DNA of 64,000 nt from Hippophae tibetana (taxonomy: Eukaryota; Streptophyta; Magnoliopsida; Rosales; Elaeagnaceae). Below the pieces are notes generated by a model. The model worked only from the letters and a program-made list of their open reading frames with translations, did no database searches and had not been told where the DNA came from. The stretch spans positions 49,675,627 to 49,739,626 of the forward strand of contig CM072803.1 of assembly GCA_037013495.1 (NCBI GenBank), read 5' to 3'. Position numbers and translations under genes: made by a program. Shown in pieces: positions 63,201 through 64,000 of the stretch. The number at the start of each line of letters is the position of its first letter. The stretch's first letter is position 1.

Positions 63201-64000
63201 CTTCCAAATGGAAAATGTGATGGAAAATGGTTGTTTTAGACATCATTTGTAAACTTTTTGTTACATAGCTAGCAAAAATTGCAATTATGGACGAGGATAA
63301 TATTTTCCATCATATTTCTCTACTTTTTACTCTTAGAATAGTTTTGGAACGAACATTCTTAGGGAGAAAAGGGATAACCAAAGTCAAATTAATTACGATG
63401 TCATCCTACAAAACCAGAATAACTTATAAATAAGTTAAAAATATTAATGTCAAAAAGGAGTTGAAAATGAGAATTGTTTATTTGTTATTTAGAATAATGA
63501 ACAAAATTTGAAATTTTAATAGTTTTGCATCTTAAGACATAGTAAATTTCAATTAAATATATCATAAATAAAAGGAAATAAAACGTGTAGTATTTATTCC
63601 GCCAACTTTCTTTTTTAAAATAGACATCAGAAACTGATTATGTTTTATTTCTCCCTTATTTATTTTTCCCCATGATCTATGATTATTATTTTTTTTACCT
63701 TGGTAAGTCTTAATACCCAGCACTCGCAATTTCATGCAAATTTTATTACCTCCCTTCCAAATGGAAAATGTGATGGGAAATGGTTGTTTTAGACATCATT
63801 TGTAAACTTTTTGTTACATAGCTAGCAAAAATTGCAATTATGGACGAGGATAATATTTTCCATCATATTTCTCTAGTTTTTACTCTTAGAATGGGTTTGG
63901 AACCAACATTCTTAGGGAGAAAAGGGATAACCAAAGTCAAATTAATTACGATACAATCCAACAAAACCAGCATAACTTATAAATAAGTTAAAAATATTAA
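57202..64000. repeat. Right-end block: shuffled Q, T', P, R' and S' monomers
   Basis: Monomers Q/S' hybrid 57202, R' 57752, Q 58300, T' 58853, Q 59403, T' 59956, P 60507, P/Q hybrid 61059, T'-like 61611, P 62162, P 62712, Q 63262 and a partial copy at 63815. GAAAATTAGAATTG occurs at about 61261 and 62364 (1103-bp shift), showing a dimer duplication. The class vocabulary is that of the HOR region but without a stable order. The array continues past the window edge. Confidence 0.82.

Larger units (their letters stand above)
1..64000. repeat. Satellite DNA array, ~550-bp monomer, 117 copies, all head to tail
   Basis: The whole window is one tandem repeat with no unique sequence. Monomer starts (T of TACATAGC or its variants) fall at 11, 560, 1111, 1659, 2207, 2756, 3303, 3851, 4398, 4947, 5496, 6045, 6594, 7144, 7691, 8240, 8791, 9340, 9889, 10440, 10989, 11538, 12086, 12633, 13182, 13731, 14279, 14828, 15377, 15926, 16476, 17024, 17575, 18123, 18671, 19219, 19769, 20317, 20868, 21406, 21956, 22506, 23059, 23612, 24163, 24711, 25261, 25813, 26363, 26913, 27463, 28013, then the right-hand units listed in later entries, ending at 63262 and 63815. 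Spacing is 538-555 bp, mean 550.0. No inverted copy was seen. Such arrays are typical of eukaryotic heterochromatin. I do not recognise the family. Confidence 0.97.

Noticed and set aside
1-64000. CRISPR array
   Set aside because: The repeat has no short-repeat/unique-spacer alternation; the entire 550-bp unit repeats and there are no cas genes.
1-64000. LTR element, transposon or rDNA spacer origin
   Set aside because: No terminal repeats with target duplications, primer-binding site, polypurine tract, transposase or reverse-transcriptase reading frame, and no rRNA sequence were seen anywhere.

Overview
The window is one uninterrupted tandem satellite array. I found no protein-coding gene, RNA gene, transposon or unique spacer. 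One AT-rich monomer (roughly 70-75% A+T by eye, about 550 bp) repeats head to tail in the same orientation from the first base to the last. Using the conserved TACATAGC (or TACAAGC) element as the monomer start, I counted 117 starts from 11 to 63815. That gives 116 full monomers with a mean spacing of 550.0 bp, plus partial copies at both ends (10 and 186 bp). An array longer than 64 kb with higher-order repeat (HOR) structure points to eukaryotic constitutive heterochromatin such as a centromere, pericentromere, subtelomere, sex or B chromosome. I do not recognise the satellite family and cannot name a species or decide between plant and animal.

Layout. Left third (1-20.9 kb): diverse monomers, mostly 547-551 bp, with several local multimer duplications. 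These are a tetramer at 3851-6044 copied at 12086-14278, a dimer duplication at 4947-7143, a trimer duplication at 8791-12085, and a hexamer at 15926-19218 partly copied from 19219. Middle (20.9-28.6 kb): one monomer class (called P here) dominates, in a loose pentamer register marked by a rare variant at 22506 and 25261. Right (28.6-51.1 kb): a clear HOR built from five monomer classes in the order R-Q-T-P-S, with S sometimes doubled, giving units of about 2755 or 3305 bp. Then (52.8-57.2 kb) comes a compact Q-T'-R' trimer of about 1650 bp, in copies that look almost identical. From 57.2 kb to the end the same classes are shuffled.

Class labels used below, by linked variants. R: AATCTC, AAATTACAA, TTATTATGCC, TTTCACCC, CTTACTACCC, TTCTAATGG. 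Q: GGAACGAAC, GCCATCCTAC, ACATCAG, GCAATTTCATG, TTGCCTCCC. T: ACTCATAG, GATACAATCC, TTGTTAATTAG. P: ACTCTTAG, GATACAATCC, AATGACCAAAA. S: ACTCATAG, GCCATCCAAC, GAGAATAAG. T' is T with AATGACCGAAA and ordinary TTGTTATTTAG. R' is R with TTGCTATGCC.

There are no genes to work together. The content is the record of how the array evolved: unequal crossover and gene conversion have made hybrid monomers whose breakpoints can be placed within tens of bases. Every monomer also carries the same small set of palindromes and inverted repeats. Nothing here supports a novel gene system. The real interest is in the HOR architecture, the mapped recombination junctions and the conserved structural motifs. Highly identical HOR arrays are also easy to mis-assemble, so copy numbers should be treated with care.
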